Source: Oligoflexus tunisiensis (GTDB lineage Bacteria; Bdellovibrionota_B; Oligoflexia; Oligoflexales; Oligoflexaceae). From it: DNA of 64,000 nt. Of the stretch, positions 26,070 to 33,651 are shown one piece after another. A program made the position numbers and the translations under genes. Under the pieces are notes generated by a model. It ran no database searches and was not told the DNA's origin. It saw only the letters and a list, made by a program, of their open reading frames with translations. Position 1 is the stretch's first letter, and each line of letters starts with the position of its first letter. The stretch is from positions 7,306,346 through 7,370,345 of the forward strand of contig NZ_BDFO01000001.1 of assembly GCF_001748245.1 (NCBI RefSeq), written 5' to 3'.

Positions 26070-26749
26070 AAATCTCGGTCATTCCCCCGGTTGCCATTGA
26101 TGGGAGTGTTGGAGGCGAGTGGCGCAGTCCGCTCGATCAACAGCGGGAGGAAATTATCACCTGGGTGGTGAATCTTTTGGGCGTTGAGGAAGTGGTGCGG
26201 GCCAAGGAGGAATTCTTTGCGCAGACCGGCATGATCTTTCATGATGACGAAAGCTACCATCGCCGGATGAGTTATTTTATCGATTATTTCCTATTTATCC
26301 GGCCCCTGACGCAGCTGGATCCCGTCCAGCCGCCCACGCCCTTTGCCCTGTATCGGGACAAGCATCCCGGGACAGCCATTCACAGCTTTACGCATTCGCT
26401 GTTCAAGGTTATCAAAATTCAAAATTCGGGCCTCGCGCTGAAGGATCTCTGTTCGGATGACAAGATCCGGATTCAAAAGCAATCCGATGAGCTTTTCGAT
26501 GGCATTGCCAAAAGCGATGTGTTTCAGGGCTTTGTTTTCCATATGGAAGACACGCCGGTCCTGAGCCATGGTCTGATCTTTCATCCGGCCCGCTCCCATC
26601 GGCTTTTGGTCAAAGCGCTCAAGGAAGCCAAAAAACAGGGGCGTTTTGAGCGTTTATCGTATCTGGCCCATTGTGCCCGCTTGCAACTGAAACACGCCCG
26701 TCTGCGGCATGTCGATCCCCGTCTGGTTTATGCCGAGGTCCGCTCCTGA
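26048..26749 (+). CDS. Unknown soluble protein upstream of pilB
   Basis: 233 aa from ATG 26048 (GTG 26051 is an alternative), overlapping the preceding gene by 22 bp. No signal peptide or membrane segment. Composition is that of an ordinary cytosolic protein; stretches such as EIITWVVNLLGVEEVVRAKEEFFAQTG and RRMSYFIDYFLF look helical. A further frame extension to 25997 is possible but would overlap more. Function unknown; its place directly before pilB hints at a link with the pilus or simply shared transcription. Confidence 0.75.
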   Translation: MVSGQSIEISVIPPVAIDGSVGGEWRSPLDQQREEIITWVVNLLGVEEVVRAKEEFFAQTGMIFHDDESYHRRMSYFIDYFLFIRPLTQLDPVQPPTPFALYRDKHPGTAIHSFTHSLFKVIKIQNSGLALKDLCSDDKIRIQKQSDELFDGIAKSDVFQGFVFHMEDTPVLSHGLIFHPARSHRLLVKALKEAKKQGRFERLSYLAHCARLQLKHARLRHVDPRLVYAEVRS

Positions 26750-26821
26750 TTCTTCGGTAAAGCTGGAACCCCGAATGCCGATAATCCTGTCGTATGCCTT
26801 TCCCAAGACGACAGGAGTCCC

Positions 26822-28546
26822 ATGCTGCGGCAGTTTCATGACATTGCGATCAACCAGCTGCGGGTTGATCCCAAGACCATGGCGGAGGCCGAAGTCCTCG
26901 CGCGCACCAAGAACGTGCTTCTGGTGCATGCCCTCATTCGTCTGAAGGCGGCGGACAGCAATAAACTTCTGGCGGCCTGGGCGCATTGCCACAAGCTGCA
27001 GATCGCTGACCTGGACGCGATGGATATTCCCGCCGATATCATCCAGCTGATTCAGGATCAGGTGGCCCGTCAGGCCCGGGCGATTCCCATTGATCGCGTG
27101 GGCAATAACATCATCGTGGCCGTGGAAAATCCGCATGATCTGAATACGATCAACCTGCTTCAGCTGAAGACGGGCTATTCCTTGAAAACCGTCCTCGCCT
27201 CCGAGGAAAAAATCGTCAAGGCCCTGGCGCGCTATTATCCCCAGCGAGGCCTGGAACTCGACAAGTACACCAAGAGCAACGCCACCCAGCTCCGCAACAA
27301 ACCCCTGGAAAGCCGTCTTGTCATTGATGAAAGCTCCAGCGCCGACGATGGACCGGTCAATGATCTGATCAATCGCATCATGATGGTCTGTCTTCAGCGT
27401 GGCGCTTCAGATATTCACGTCGAGCCTTACGAAAATTATATGCGGGTGCGTCTGCGCATCGACGGAGCTTTGCAGGAAATTGCCCGTCCGCCCGCTCATA
27501 TGAAGGCGGCGATGGCTTCCCGCCTTAAGGTTATGGCCGGTCTCAAAATCGAGGAAAAGCGCCTGCCGCAGGATGGTCAGATCAGTGTCACCATCGAAGG
27601 CAGGCCGATCGATTTTCGTATCAACACGCTTCCGACCTGGCACGGGGAGAAGGTGGTGCTGCGTATCCTCGACAAATCCAGCCTGCAGGTGGATATGACC
27701 AAGCTGGGTTTTGAGGCGGATGACCTCCGCCGCTTCAAGGACAGCATACACAAGCCCTATGGAATGGTGTTCGTCACCGGTCCCACCGGTTCCGGTAAAA
27801 CGACCACGCTCTATTCGGCCCTGGCGGAACTCAATCAGGTTTCCGACAACATCATGACCGCCGAGGACCCGGTGGAATTCACGCTCGATGGCATCAACCA
27901 GGTGCATATCCGGGCGGAATTCGGCCTGACCTTCGCCGATGCCCTGAAAGCCTTCCTGCGCCAGGATCCGGACATCATCATGGTCGGTGAGGTGCGCGAC
28001 AGGGAAACCGGGGAAATCGCCATCAAGGCCGCCCTCACCGGTCACATGGTTTTGTCCACGCTGCACACCAACAGCGCCGCCGATACCATCGTGCGTCTGC
28101 AGAACATGGGCCTTGAGTCCTTCAACCTGATCTCGGCACTGCAATGTGTGGTGGCGCAACGCCTGGCCCGGCGTATCTGTGCCAACTGCAAGATACTCGA
28201 TACCTCGATCAAACCCGACTATCTCGTCAGTCTGGGTGTGCCGCGCGATGTGGCTGCAACCGCCAAGGTTCATAAGGGCAAAGGCTGCGAACTCTGCGGC
28301 GGCACGGGCATGAAAGGCCGCGTGGCCATCCACGAGGTCATGGTGATGAACGATGAGCTGCGCGCCGCCATCATGCGGACCGCGCCGGCCATGGAACTGA
28401 AGGCGATCGGCATGCGTCACGGCATGCGAACCTTGCGGCAGAACGGTTTGATTAAGATGCTGCGCGGGGAAATGGATGCCCTGGAAGTGGTCAGCAACAC
28501 CGCAGCCGATGATGAAGCGGAACAGTCAGGCTATCATGCAGCTTAG
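26822..28546 (+). CDS. pilB: Type IV pilus extension ATPase PilB
   Basis: Powers pilin polymerisation. 574 aa: an N-terminal MshEN-like domain (ALIRLKAADSNKLLAAWAHCHKLQIADLDAMDIP...), then the secretion ATPase core with Walker A GPTGSGKTTTLYSAL near residue 320, Asp box TAEDPVEFTLDGINQ, Walker B RQDPDIIMVGEVRDRET and His box ALTGHMVLSTLHTNSAADT. A tetra-Cys zinc site follows (CANCK then CELCGGTG), as in PilB/GspE. ACAGGAGTCCC precedes the ATG. First of three tightly spaced motor genes. GspE of a type II system is a possible alternative, but the pilT neighbour argues for PilB. Confidence 0.94.
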   Translation: MLRQFHDIAINQLRVDPKTMAEAEVLARTKNVLLVHALIRLKAADSNKLLAAWAHCHKLQIADLDAMDIPADIIQLIQDQVARQARAIPIDRVGNNIIVAVENPHDLNTINLLQLKTGYSLKTVLASEEKIVKALARYYPQRGLELDKYTKSNATQLRNKPLESRLVIDESSSADDGPVNDLINRIMMVCLQRGASDIHVEPYENYMRVRLRIDGALQEIARPPAHMKAAMASRLKVMAGLKIEEKRLPQDGQISVTIEGRPIDFRINTLPTWHGEKVVLRILDKSSLQVDMTKLGFEADDLRRFKDSIHKPYGMVFVTGPTGSGKTTTLYSALAELNQVSDNIMTAEDPVEFTLDGINQVHIRAEFGLTFADALKAFLRQDPDIIMVGEVRDRETGEIAIKAALTGHMVLSTLHTNSAADTIVRLQNMGLESFNLISALQCVVAQRLARRICANCKILDTSIKPDYLVSLGVPRDVAATAKVHKGKGCELCGGTGMKGRVAIHEVMVMNDELRAAIMRTAPAMELKAIGMRHGMRTLRQNGLIKMLRGEMDALEVVSNTAADDEAEQSGYHAA

Positions 28547-28555
28547 GGGTGAATG

Positions 28556-29641
28556 ATGGATTATTCAATGCAACAGCTGCTGCGGACCCTGGTTCAACAG
28601 GGAGCCAGTGACCTGCATATCTCAGCAGGCTCACCACCGCGTCTTCGGATTGATGGGCAGGTGGCCCCGCTGAATCTGCCGCCGATGACGCCGCAGAAGA
28701 CGATGGAACTCTGCTATAGCGTGCTGACGGAAGCACAGAAAAAAACATTTGAGCAGCGCAAGGAACTGGACCTGTCCTTTTCCATTCCAGGCATCGCCCG
28801 CTTTCGTGCGAATATTTTTTATCAGTCGGGTCAAATCTCCGGCGCCTTCCGGGTCATCCCCCATAAGATCAATACCCTGGACGAACTCGGCAGCCCACCG
28901 CTCTTGAAAAACCTTTGTGCCCTGCCGCGCGGCCTCGTTCTGGTCACCGGCCCCACGGGTTCCGGTAAATCGACCACGCTCGCGGCGATGCTCAATCACA
29001 TCAATGAAACCCGTTACGATCATATTGTGACGATCGAGGATCCTATCGAATTTGTGCATCAGCATAAGAACTGTGTGGTCGATCAGCGCGAACTCGGGGA
29101 GGATACACAAAGCTTTTCCATGGCCCTGAAATCCGTGCTACGCCAGGATCCTGATGTGATTCTGATCGGTGAGATGCGGGATCCTGAAACGATTTCCGCA
29201 GCCCTGACCATCGCTGAAACCGGTCACCTGGTCTTTGGAACACTGCATACCAACGGCGCCGTGTCGAGCATCAACCGTATGGTGGACTCCTTTCCCCCGC
29301 ATCAGCAGTCGCAGGTCCGCACCCAGCTGGCCATGAGTCTTGAAGCCGTGCTCTCGCAGATGCTGCTCCCCAGGGATACGGGTGGTCGTGTGATGTGCAT
29401 GGAGATCATGCGCATGAACAGTGCGATTCGGGCCCTGGTGCAGGAGGGCAAGGTCCAGCAGATTTATTCCTCCATGCAGACGGGACAAGCGGGCAGCGGC
29501 ATGCAGACCATGAACCAGTGTCTTTACGCCCTGATCCAAAAGCGCCTAATCAGCAAGGAGATCGCCCTGCAAAAAAGCCCCATACCGGATGAGTTGCAGG
29601 ACATGCTGAGTGAGAACAAACAGAGAAGCATTCGCAGATAA
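28556..29641 (+). CDS. pilT: Type IV pilus retraction ATPase PilT
   Basis: Drives pilus retraction and twitching. 361 aa, with the PilT opening LLRTLVQQGASDLHISAGSPPRLRIDGQ, Walker A GPTGSGKSTTLAAML near residue 132, TIEDPIEFVHQHKNCVVDQRELG, Walker B RQDPDVILIGEMRDPETISAAL and the PilT marks HTNGAVSSINRMVDSFPPHQQSQVR. ATG 28556 is preferred over 28553 because AGGGGT then has normal spacing. Eight to ten bp after pilB and 10 bp before pilC. The expected AIRNLIRE-type motif is replaced by AIRALVQEGKVQQIYS, a modest divergence. Confidence 0.95.
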   Translation: MDYSMQQLLRTLVQQGASDLHISAGSPPRLRIDGQVAPLNLPPMTPQKTMELCYSVLTEAQKKTFEQRKELDLSFSIPGIARFRANIFYQSGQISGAFRVIPHKINTLDELGSPPLLKNLCALPRGLVLVTGPTGSGKSTTLAAMLNHINETRYDHIVTIEDPIEFVHQHKNCVVDQRELGEDTQSFSMALKSVLRQDPDVILIGEMRDPETISAALTIAETGHLVFGTLHTNGAVSSINRMVDSFPPHQQSQVRTQLAMSLEAVLSQMLLPRDTGGRVMCMEIMRMNSAIRALVQEGKVQQIYSSMQTGQAGSGMQTMNQCLYALIQKRLISKEIALQKSPIPDELQDMLSENKQRSIRR

Positions 29642-29651
29642 GAGATAAAAA

Positions 29652-30914
29652 GTGCCGAAGTACGCATACAAAGCAAAATCCAGAAACGGCCAGGTCAAGT
29701 CGGGCGAGGTCAACGCGTCCTCAAAACAGGCCGCCCGGACCATGCTGTCAAACAAGGGCCTGCGTATCCTGAAACTCACCGCCACGGCAGCTGATCTGGG
29801 CGATTCGTCCAGGATCAGTGGAATCGGCCGCTATATATACCGTGACAAGAGCGGCAATATCCAGATTCGTCTGGGCCCTCAGCTGCCCACGACACGGGAG
29901 CTCGGCCTTTTTACCAAACAGTTTTCGCTGATGATTGAAAACGGCATTCCCATGCTGCAGGCCTTGCAGATGCTGCGCGACCAGCAGCGAAAGATCGACT
30001 TTTCGGAAACCATCGAAAAGATCATTCGGGCCATCGAGCAAGGATCCAGCCTGACCGATGCGCTCGAGCCTTTCCCCACCATCTTCGATTCCCTTTATGT
30101 GGCCATGGCGCGAGCCGGTGAAGCCTCCGGTCGCCTGGATGTGATTCTCAAACAGCTCGTGTCCTATATTGAAAAAGCCGCGAAGCTGAAAGCCCAGGTG
30201 AAATCGGCCATGGCCTATCCGCTGATTATTGTGGTCGTCGCCATCGCTGTGGTGACCCTCCTGCTGGTTTTTGTGGTGCCAAGCTTTGCCAAGCAGTTTG
30301 CTGAAAGCGGTCAGGAAATCCCTGGTCTGACGCAGCTCGTCATCGATATGTCCAACATGCTCGTGGACAATTGGATGGAAATCCTGGGCGGCATCGCCGT
30401 CGGGTTCATCGGCCTGCGTTATTATCTGGGCACCGAAAACGGGCGGCATGTTTTTGACAGAATGATTCTGAAGGCACCCATCATCGGCGAGGTCATGATC
30501 AAGATCGCCGTGGGCCGCTTCTGTTCCACGATGTCCACGATGCTCAGCTCGGGCGTTTCCATCCTCGAGGCCCTGACGATCTGCGCGACCTCATCCGGCA
30601 ACAAGTCGGTGGAAAAGTTCGTTCTGAATGTGCGCGAGGAGATCTCCAAAGGCAGCACCTTTGCCGAACCTTTGAGTGAAGGGGACTTTTTCCCGAAAAT
30701 GGTGGTCTCGATGGTGGCGGTCGGCGAATCCACGGGTACGCTCGATGAAACGCTGAGGAAGGTCACCGACATCTATGAGGAGGAGGTCGACAATGCCATC
30801 GCCGCGATGATGTCGATGATTGAACCTCTCATGATCGTCGTCATCGGCGGCATCGTCGGCTTTATCGTGATCGCCATGTATCTGCCGATCTTCGGCATGG
30901 CCGGTACAGTCTGA
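29652..30914 (+). CDS. pilC: Type IV pilus inner-membrane platform protein PilC
   Basis: 420 aa from GTG 29652. Two GspF/PilC domains: the first (about residues 95-220) LFTKQFSLMIENGIPMLQALQML..., the second FCSTMSTMLSSGVSILEALTIC..., with membrane helices at about 195-215, 245-265 and 395-415. The N-terminal part (KYAYKAKSRNGQVKSGEVNASSK) is the usual cytoplasmic domain that contacts PilB/PilT. Third gene of pilB-pilT-pilC. Its TGA is directly followed by the TCA that is the stop of the convergent zinc ribbon gene, so the two share a TGATCA. Confidence 0.94.
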   Translation: MPKYAYKAKSRNGQVKSGEVNASSKQAARTMLSNKGLRILKLTATAADLGDSSRISGIGRYIYRDKSGNIQIRLGPQLPTTRELGLFTKQFSLMIENGIPMLQALQMLRDQQRKIDFSETIEKIIRAIEQGSSLTDALEPFPTIFDSLYVAMARAGEASGRLDVILKQLVSYIEKAAKLKAQVKSAMAYPLIIVVVAIAVVTLLLVFVVPSFAKQFAESGQEIPGLTQLVIDMSNMLVDNWMEILGGIAVGFIGLRYYLGTENGRHVFDRMILKAPIIGEVMIKIAVGRFCSTMSTMLSSGVSILEALTICATSSGNKSVEKFVLNVREEISKGSTFAEPLSEGDFFPKMVVSMVAVGESTGTLDETLRKVTDIYEEEVDNAIAAMMSMIEPLMIVVIGGIVGFIVIAMYLPIFGMAGTV

Positions 30915-31154
30915 TCAGGGCCCGTCCGCGGCCTTGGTCCATTTGTTATGGCATTCCGAACAAAAATAATGAAACCTGCCGTCGTTGTCGTATTTCGTGG
31001 CCTCGGGTCCCGGGTGCTGGCAGCGTGGGCACTGTTCCTTTTGATGGTTATACGAACAAAGTGAGTTGCGACAACGCTCCTCTCCGTTCACATCCCTGGT
31101 GGGTCCCTGACATATGGGGCAGCGGGACCGCGTGCGACGCTCAGAAACGCTCAT
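30915..31154 (-). CDS. Small zinc-ribbon protein, unknown function
   Basis: 79 aa from ATG 31154, which overlaps the stop of the upstream gene in ATGA; a longer frame to 31187 exists. Four CxxC-type pairs give two zinc knuckles: CPICQG with CRNSLCSY, and CPRCQHPG with CSECHNKW. The second pair resembles the TFIIS-like or topoisomerase zinc ribbon (FHYFCSECHNKW). No other domain. Co-transcribed with the VTT-domain gene. Confidence 0.72.
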   Translation of the reverse strand: MSVSERRTRSRCPICQGPTRDVNGEERCRNSLCSYNHQKEQCPRCQHPGPEATKYDNDGRFHYFCSECHNKWTKAADGP

Positions 31155-31849
31155 GACTTCCGGGCTCCTTGATTCTTTTTCCACCATTGTATCAGCTTTC
31201 GGCCCATGATGGGGAGCAGAGCCATCGCAATAAAAGCCAGAATGAGGCGCAGTGAAAACAGGTCACCCACGCTTTCAATTTCGCTCAGTTCGGTCCCGGT
31301 ATAGGTATAAAGAAATACCACCGGCAGCATCCCGAGCTGTGTGGCCCATAAAAAGGTGCGGGCCGGGATGGGCGTCAGGGCCATCACAACATTGGTAACG
31401 AAATAGGGGATCACGGCAAAGAGCCGAAGAGAAAGCAGATAAAAGGCGCCCTCCTCGCGAAAGCCGCGATTGACTCGTTCCAGCCGGGCTGCATAACGGT
31501 TTTGAATGCTTGCGCCCACCAGATAGCGCGCCGTGAGAAAAGCACCGGTCGCTCCGAGCGCGGAACCAATCGAAGCCAGTACGCTGCCGTACCAGAATCC
31601 AAAAATCGCACCAGCAGCAAAGGTCAGGGAAAGAGCGCCAGGGACGGAAAGCGAAGCGGCGACGATATAAACCAGGAGATAGAGGAGCGCGGTTTCCAGC
31701 TGATGAGAGGCGTGGTAGGCGAGCAGCTCATGCTTGCCCGCTTTCAGCTGCGCGATGGTCAGATATCGCCCCAAATCGAAGTGATAAAAGACGGCGAAAA
31801 AAAGGAGGAGGAATAGGATCAAAAGCAGTTTCTGCCAGCTGAGCCTCAT
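31151..31849 (-). CDS. TVP38/TMEM64 (VTT/DedA-like) membrane protein
   Basis: 232 aa with about six membrane segments and the VTT domain core: LSVPGALSLTFAAGAIFGFWYGSVLASIGSALGATGAFLTARYLVG, and a re-entrant loop region FAVIPYFVTNVVMALTPIPARTF. Family members are thought to move lipids or lipid carriers across the inner membrane. The ATG has an exemplary AAGGAGGTG upstream. Starts 19 bp after kdsA's stop region on the other side is reversed: kdsA is transcribed toward it, 19 bp away, so kdsA, this gene and the zinc ribbon gene form one minus-strand unit. Confidence 0.87.
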   Translation of the reverse strand: MRLSWQKLLLILFLLLFFAVFYHFDLGRYLTIAQLKAGKHELLAYHASHQLETALLYLLVYIVAASLSVPGALSLTFAAGAIFGFWYGSVLASIGSALGATGAFLTARYLVGASIQNRYAARLERVNRGFREEGAFYLLSLRLFAVIPYFVTNVVMALTPIPARTFLWATQLGMLPVVFLYTYTGTELSEIESVGDLFSLRLILAFIAMALLPIMGRKLIQWWKKNQGARKS

Positions 31850-31868
31850 TCCACCTCCTTGGTCTCAT

Positions 31869-32732
31869 TTAGAAAAATTCCCCGTCCTGAGTCGTGGCCG
31901 CGCGCATCCCTTTCCAGAGCGGAATCAATTGTCTCAAGAGAATATCGGCCTGCCGTGACGAGAGCTGTGTGGCCGCATCGCTCTTCGCTTGATTCGGATC
32001 GGTGTGCACTTCCAGAAAAAAGCCATCCAGATAACCTGTGGCCGTTGCCGCCCGGGCCAGCACCGGTGCGAATCCGCGCAATCCTCCGGAAATCTCGCCA
32101 CTCGCGCCACCGGCAGCGGGCAGCTGCAGGCTGTGGGTGATATCAAAAATCACCGGCGCTCCCAAATCGGACATCACCTTCAATCCGCGCATATCCACTA
32201 CCAGATTACCATATCCGAAGGTGGCTCCTCTCTCGGTGAGCGCAAAATCCGGCGTGAGTCCATCTTCCTTGGCCGCAGCGAGCACCTTGCTAATAATATG
32301 CTGAGCATTTTCGGGAGCCAGAAATTGACCCTTTTTCACATTCACCGCGCGTCCGGTTTTGACCGCCGCGACGACCAGATCGGTCTGCCGACAAAGGAAC
32401 GCGGGAATCTGCAACACATCGATAACTTCCGCCGCCGGGCTCACCTGGGCGGTTTCATGCACATCGGTGAGCACCTTCAGCCCCGGGAATTTATCTTTGA
32501 GCTGCGCGAACCAGCGGCAGGCCTGATCGAGGCCTGGTCCACGGTAACTCTGAATGGAGGTACGATTCGCTTTATCAAAGCTGGCTTTAAAGACCAGTTC
32601 AAAATCAAGTTCCTTCGCGAGTCCGAGAAGCTGCGTACAGACCGTTTCCAGGAGTTCATAGGATTCAGCCATACAGGGCCCGGCAATGACGACAGGTTTG
32701 CTGGGTTGGCGTTTAAACAATGGAGTATGCAT
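31869..32732 (-). CDS. kdsA: 3-deoxy-8-phosphooctulonate (KDO-8-P) synthase
   Basis: Condenses arabinose 5-phosphate with phosphoenolpyruvate to KDO-8-P, the first committed step to the KDO of lipopolysaccharide. 287 aa, TIM barrel. Motifs are VIAGPCMAESYELL, FKASFDKANRTSIQSYRGPG, KVLTDVHE, QIPAFLCRQTDL, KKGQFLAPEN, LTERGATFGYGNLVVDMR, and FDITHSLQLPAAGGASGG-like ending with FFLEVHTDPNQAKSD. The GPCMAES opening has Cys at the position that binds metal in the metal-dependent class, but the Cys also occurs in some metal-free enzymes, so I leave the class open. Confidence 0.96.
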   Translation of the reverse strand: MHTPLFKRQPSKPVVIAGPCMAESYELLETVCTQLLGLAKELDFELVFKASFDKANRTSIQSYRGPGLDQACRWFAQLKDKFPGLKVLTDVHETAQVSPAAEVIDVLQIPAFLCRQTDLVVAAVKTGRAVNVKKGQFLAPENAQHIISKVLAAAKEDGLTPDFALTERGATFGYGNLVVDMRGLKVMSDLGAPVIFDITHSLQLPAAGGASGEISGGLRGFAPVLARAATATGYLDGFFLEVHTDPNQAKSDAATQLSSRQADILLRQLIPLWKGMRAATTQDGEFF

Positions 32733-32856
32733 AGCGGGCCTTTCACGAGTGCGTCAGGAAAAGAAGGTTACCATTGGCACAGACTCTGTTACTCTAGTCG
32801 GGTGCATGAGGCAACTCAAGCCTCTCGCAATGATTTGGCTTTATACGAAGAAAGTC

Positions 32857-32885
32857 TTGACTGAAAATCAGGACTGCTTTATTTA
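32857..32885 (+). promoter_or_regulatory. Possible promoter of the tRNA-Phe-secG-tRNA-Leu unit
   Basis: TTGACT (32857-32862), then 17 bp, then TATTTA (32880-32885), ending 21 bp before the mature tRNA-Phe. The -35 and spacing are good and the -10 is weak. Confidence 0.35.
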
Positions 32886-32906
32886 CGAATCTCCCTTTTG
32901 GGAAGT

Positions 32907-32982
32907 GGCTCTTTAGCTCAGTCGGTAGAGCAGTGGATTGAAAATCCACGTGTCCCCAGTTCGATTCTGGGAGGAGCCACCA
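32907..32982 (+). tRNA. tRNA-Phe (GAA)
   Basis: A 76-nt cloverleaf with an encoded CCA end. The acceptor stem GGCTCTT pairs with AGGAGCC (one G-T pair), the D arm is AGCTCAGTCGGTAGAGC, the anticodon loop TTGAAAA gives GAA, and the T arm is CCCAG TTCGATT CTGGG. It lies 21 bp upstream of secG in the same direction. Confidence 0.97.
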
Positions 32983-33003
32983 TTATGTTCCTTCGGTGGT
33001 AAC

Positions 33004-33378
33004 ATGGATATCTTTTTGACAGTCGTTCACATCGCAGCTGCTATCTTTATGATTATTGTAATCATAGTGCAAGGCGGCAATTCTGGCGGTGTAGGCGCAG
33101 CCTTTGGTGGTGGCAACTCGACAGGTCTCTTTGGTGCTTCTGGTGCCACGAGTTTCCTTGGCAAGATGACTTACCTGATGGCCGCAGTATTCATGGTTAC
33201 GAGCATTGCATTGACGATGGTCAAGGGCAGTTCTGGTAAGACCGGATTGACGGAACGCCTGGAACAGGCCGGAAGCAAAACCGAGCAAACCACTCCAGCC
33301 CAGCCTCAGCCCGAAGCAGCTCCTGCTGTTCCGCCAGCTGAAGGTCAAGCACCCCAAGCCGAACCGAACACACCCTAA
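33004..33378 (+). CDS. secG: Preprotein translocase subunit SecG
   Basis: Auxiliary membrane subunit of the SecYEG channel. 124 aa with two membrane helices (TVVHIAAAIFMIIVIIVQ and MTYLMAAVFMVTSIALTMV) joined by the conserved GGNSGGVGAAFGGGNSTGLFG loop. The tail is a Pro/Ala/Gln/Glu-rich, probably disordered extension. Only a weak GGTGG lies before the ATG. It is flanked at 21 bp by tRNA-Phe and at 7 bp by tRNA-Leu(GAG), so its mRNA is probably released by tRNA processing. E. coli secG is likewise followed by a tRNA-Leu(GAG) gene (leuU), so that half of the order looks ancient. Confidence 0.95.
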   Translation: MDIFLTVVHIAAAIFMIIVIIVQGGNSGGVGAAFGGGNSTGLFGASGATSFLGKMTYLMAAVFMVTSIALTMVKGSSGKTGLTERLEQAGSKTEQTTPAQPQPEAAPAVPPAEGQAPQAEPNTP

Positions 33379-33385
33379 TTCTATT

Positions 33386-33470
33386 GCTCAGGTGGTGGAA
33401 TTGGTAGACACGCATGTTTGAGGGGCATGTGCCGAGAGGCGTGCGGGTTCAAGTCCCGCCCTGAGCACCA
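33386..33470 (+). tRNA. tRNA-Leu (GAG)
   Basis: An 85-nt class II tRNA with encoded CCA. Acceptor GCTCAGG pairs with CCTGAGC. The anticodon stem CATGT/GCATG closes a loop TTGAGGG giving GAG, a short variable arm (TGCCGAGAGGCGT) follows, and the T arm is GCGGG TTCAAGT CCCGC. Begins 7 bp after the secG stop and is followed by a terminator. Confidence 0.96.
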
Positions 33471-33484
33471 GTCTACTAAAAGTC

Positions 33485-33516
33485 AAACCCGGTGGCCGTG
33501 AGGCAGCCGGGTTTTT
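33485..33516 (+). terminator. Rho-independent terminator of the tRNA-secG-tRNA unit
   Basis: AAACCCGG (33485-33492) pairs with CCGGGTTT (33507-33514) around a GC-rich 14-base loop and runs into five T residues (TTTTT at 33512-33516, then GATTTTTG). It lies 15 bp after the tRNA-Leu CCA and marks the boundary with the A+T-richer region. Confidence 0.8.
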
Positions 33517-33577
33517 GATTTTTGTCCTCTAAACGCTTCGAAACCTTCAGTTTTCGTTCTCAGATGACCAAAAGAGT

Positions 33578-33606
33578 TTGATCTCAAGCCTTTTCCATGA
33601 TATTTC
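33578..33606 (+). promoter_or_regulatory. Possible promoter of the first propeller lipoprotein gene
   Basis: TTGATC (33578-33583), 17 bp, TATTTC (33601-33606), ending about 45 bp before the proposed ATG. Only the spacing and -35 are convincing. The remaining sequence between the terminator and this point shows nothing I can name. Confidence 0.3.
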
Positions 33607-33651
33607 GACGCATCAAAATGGGTGTACCCCGCCTACGTGCCGAGGATATTG

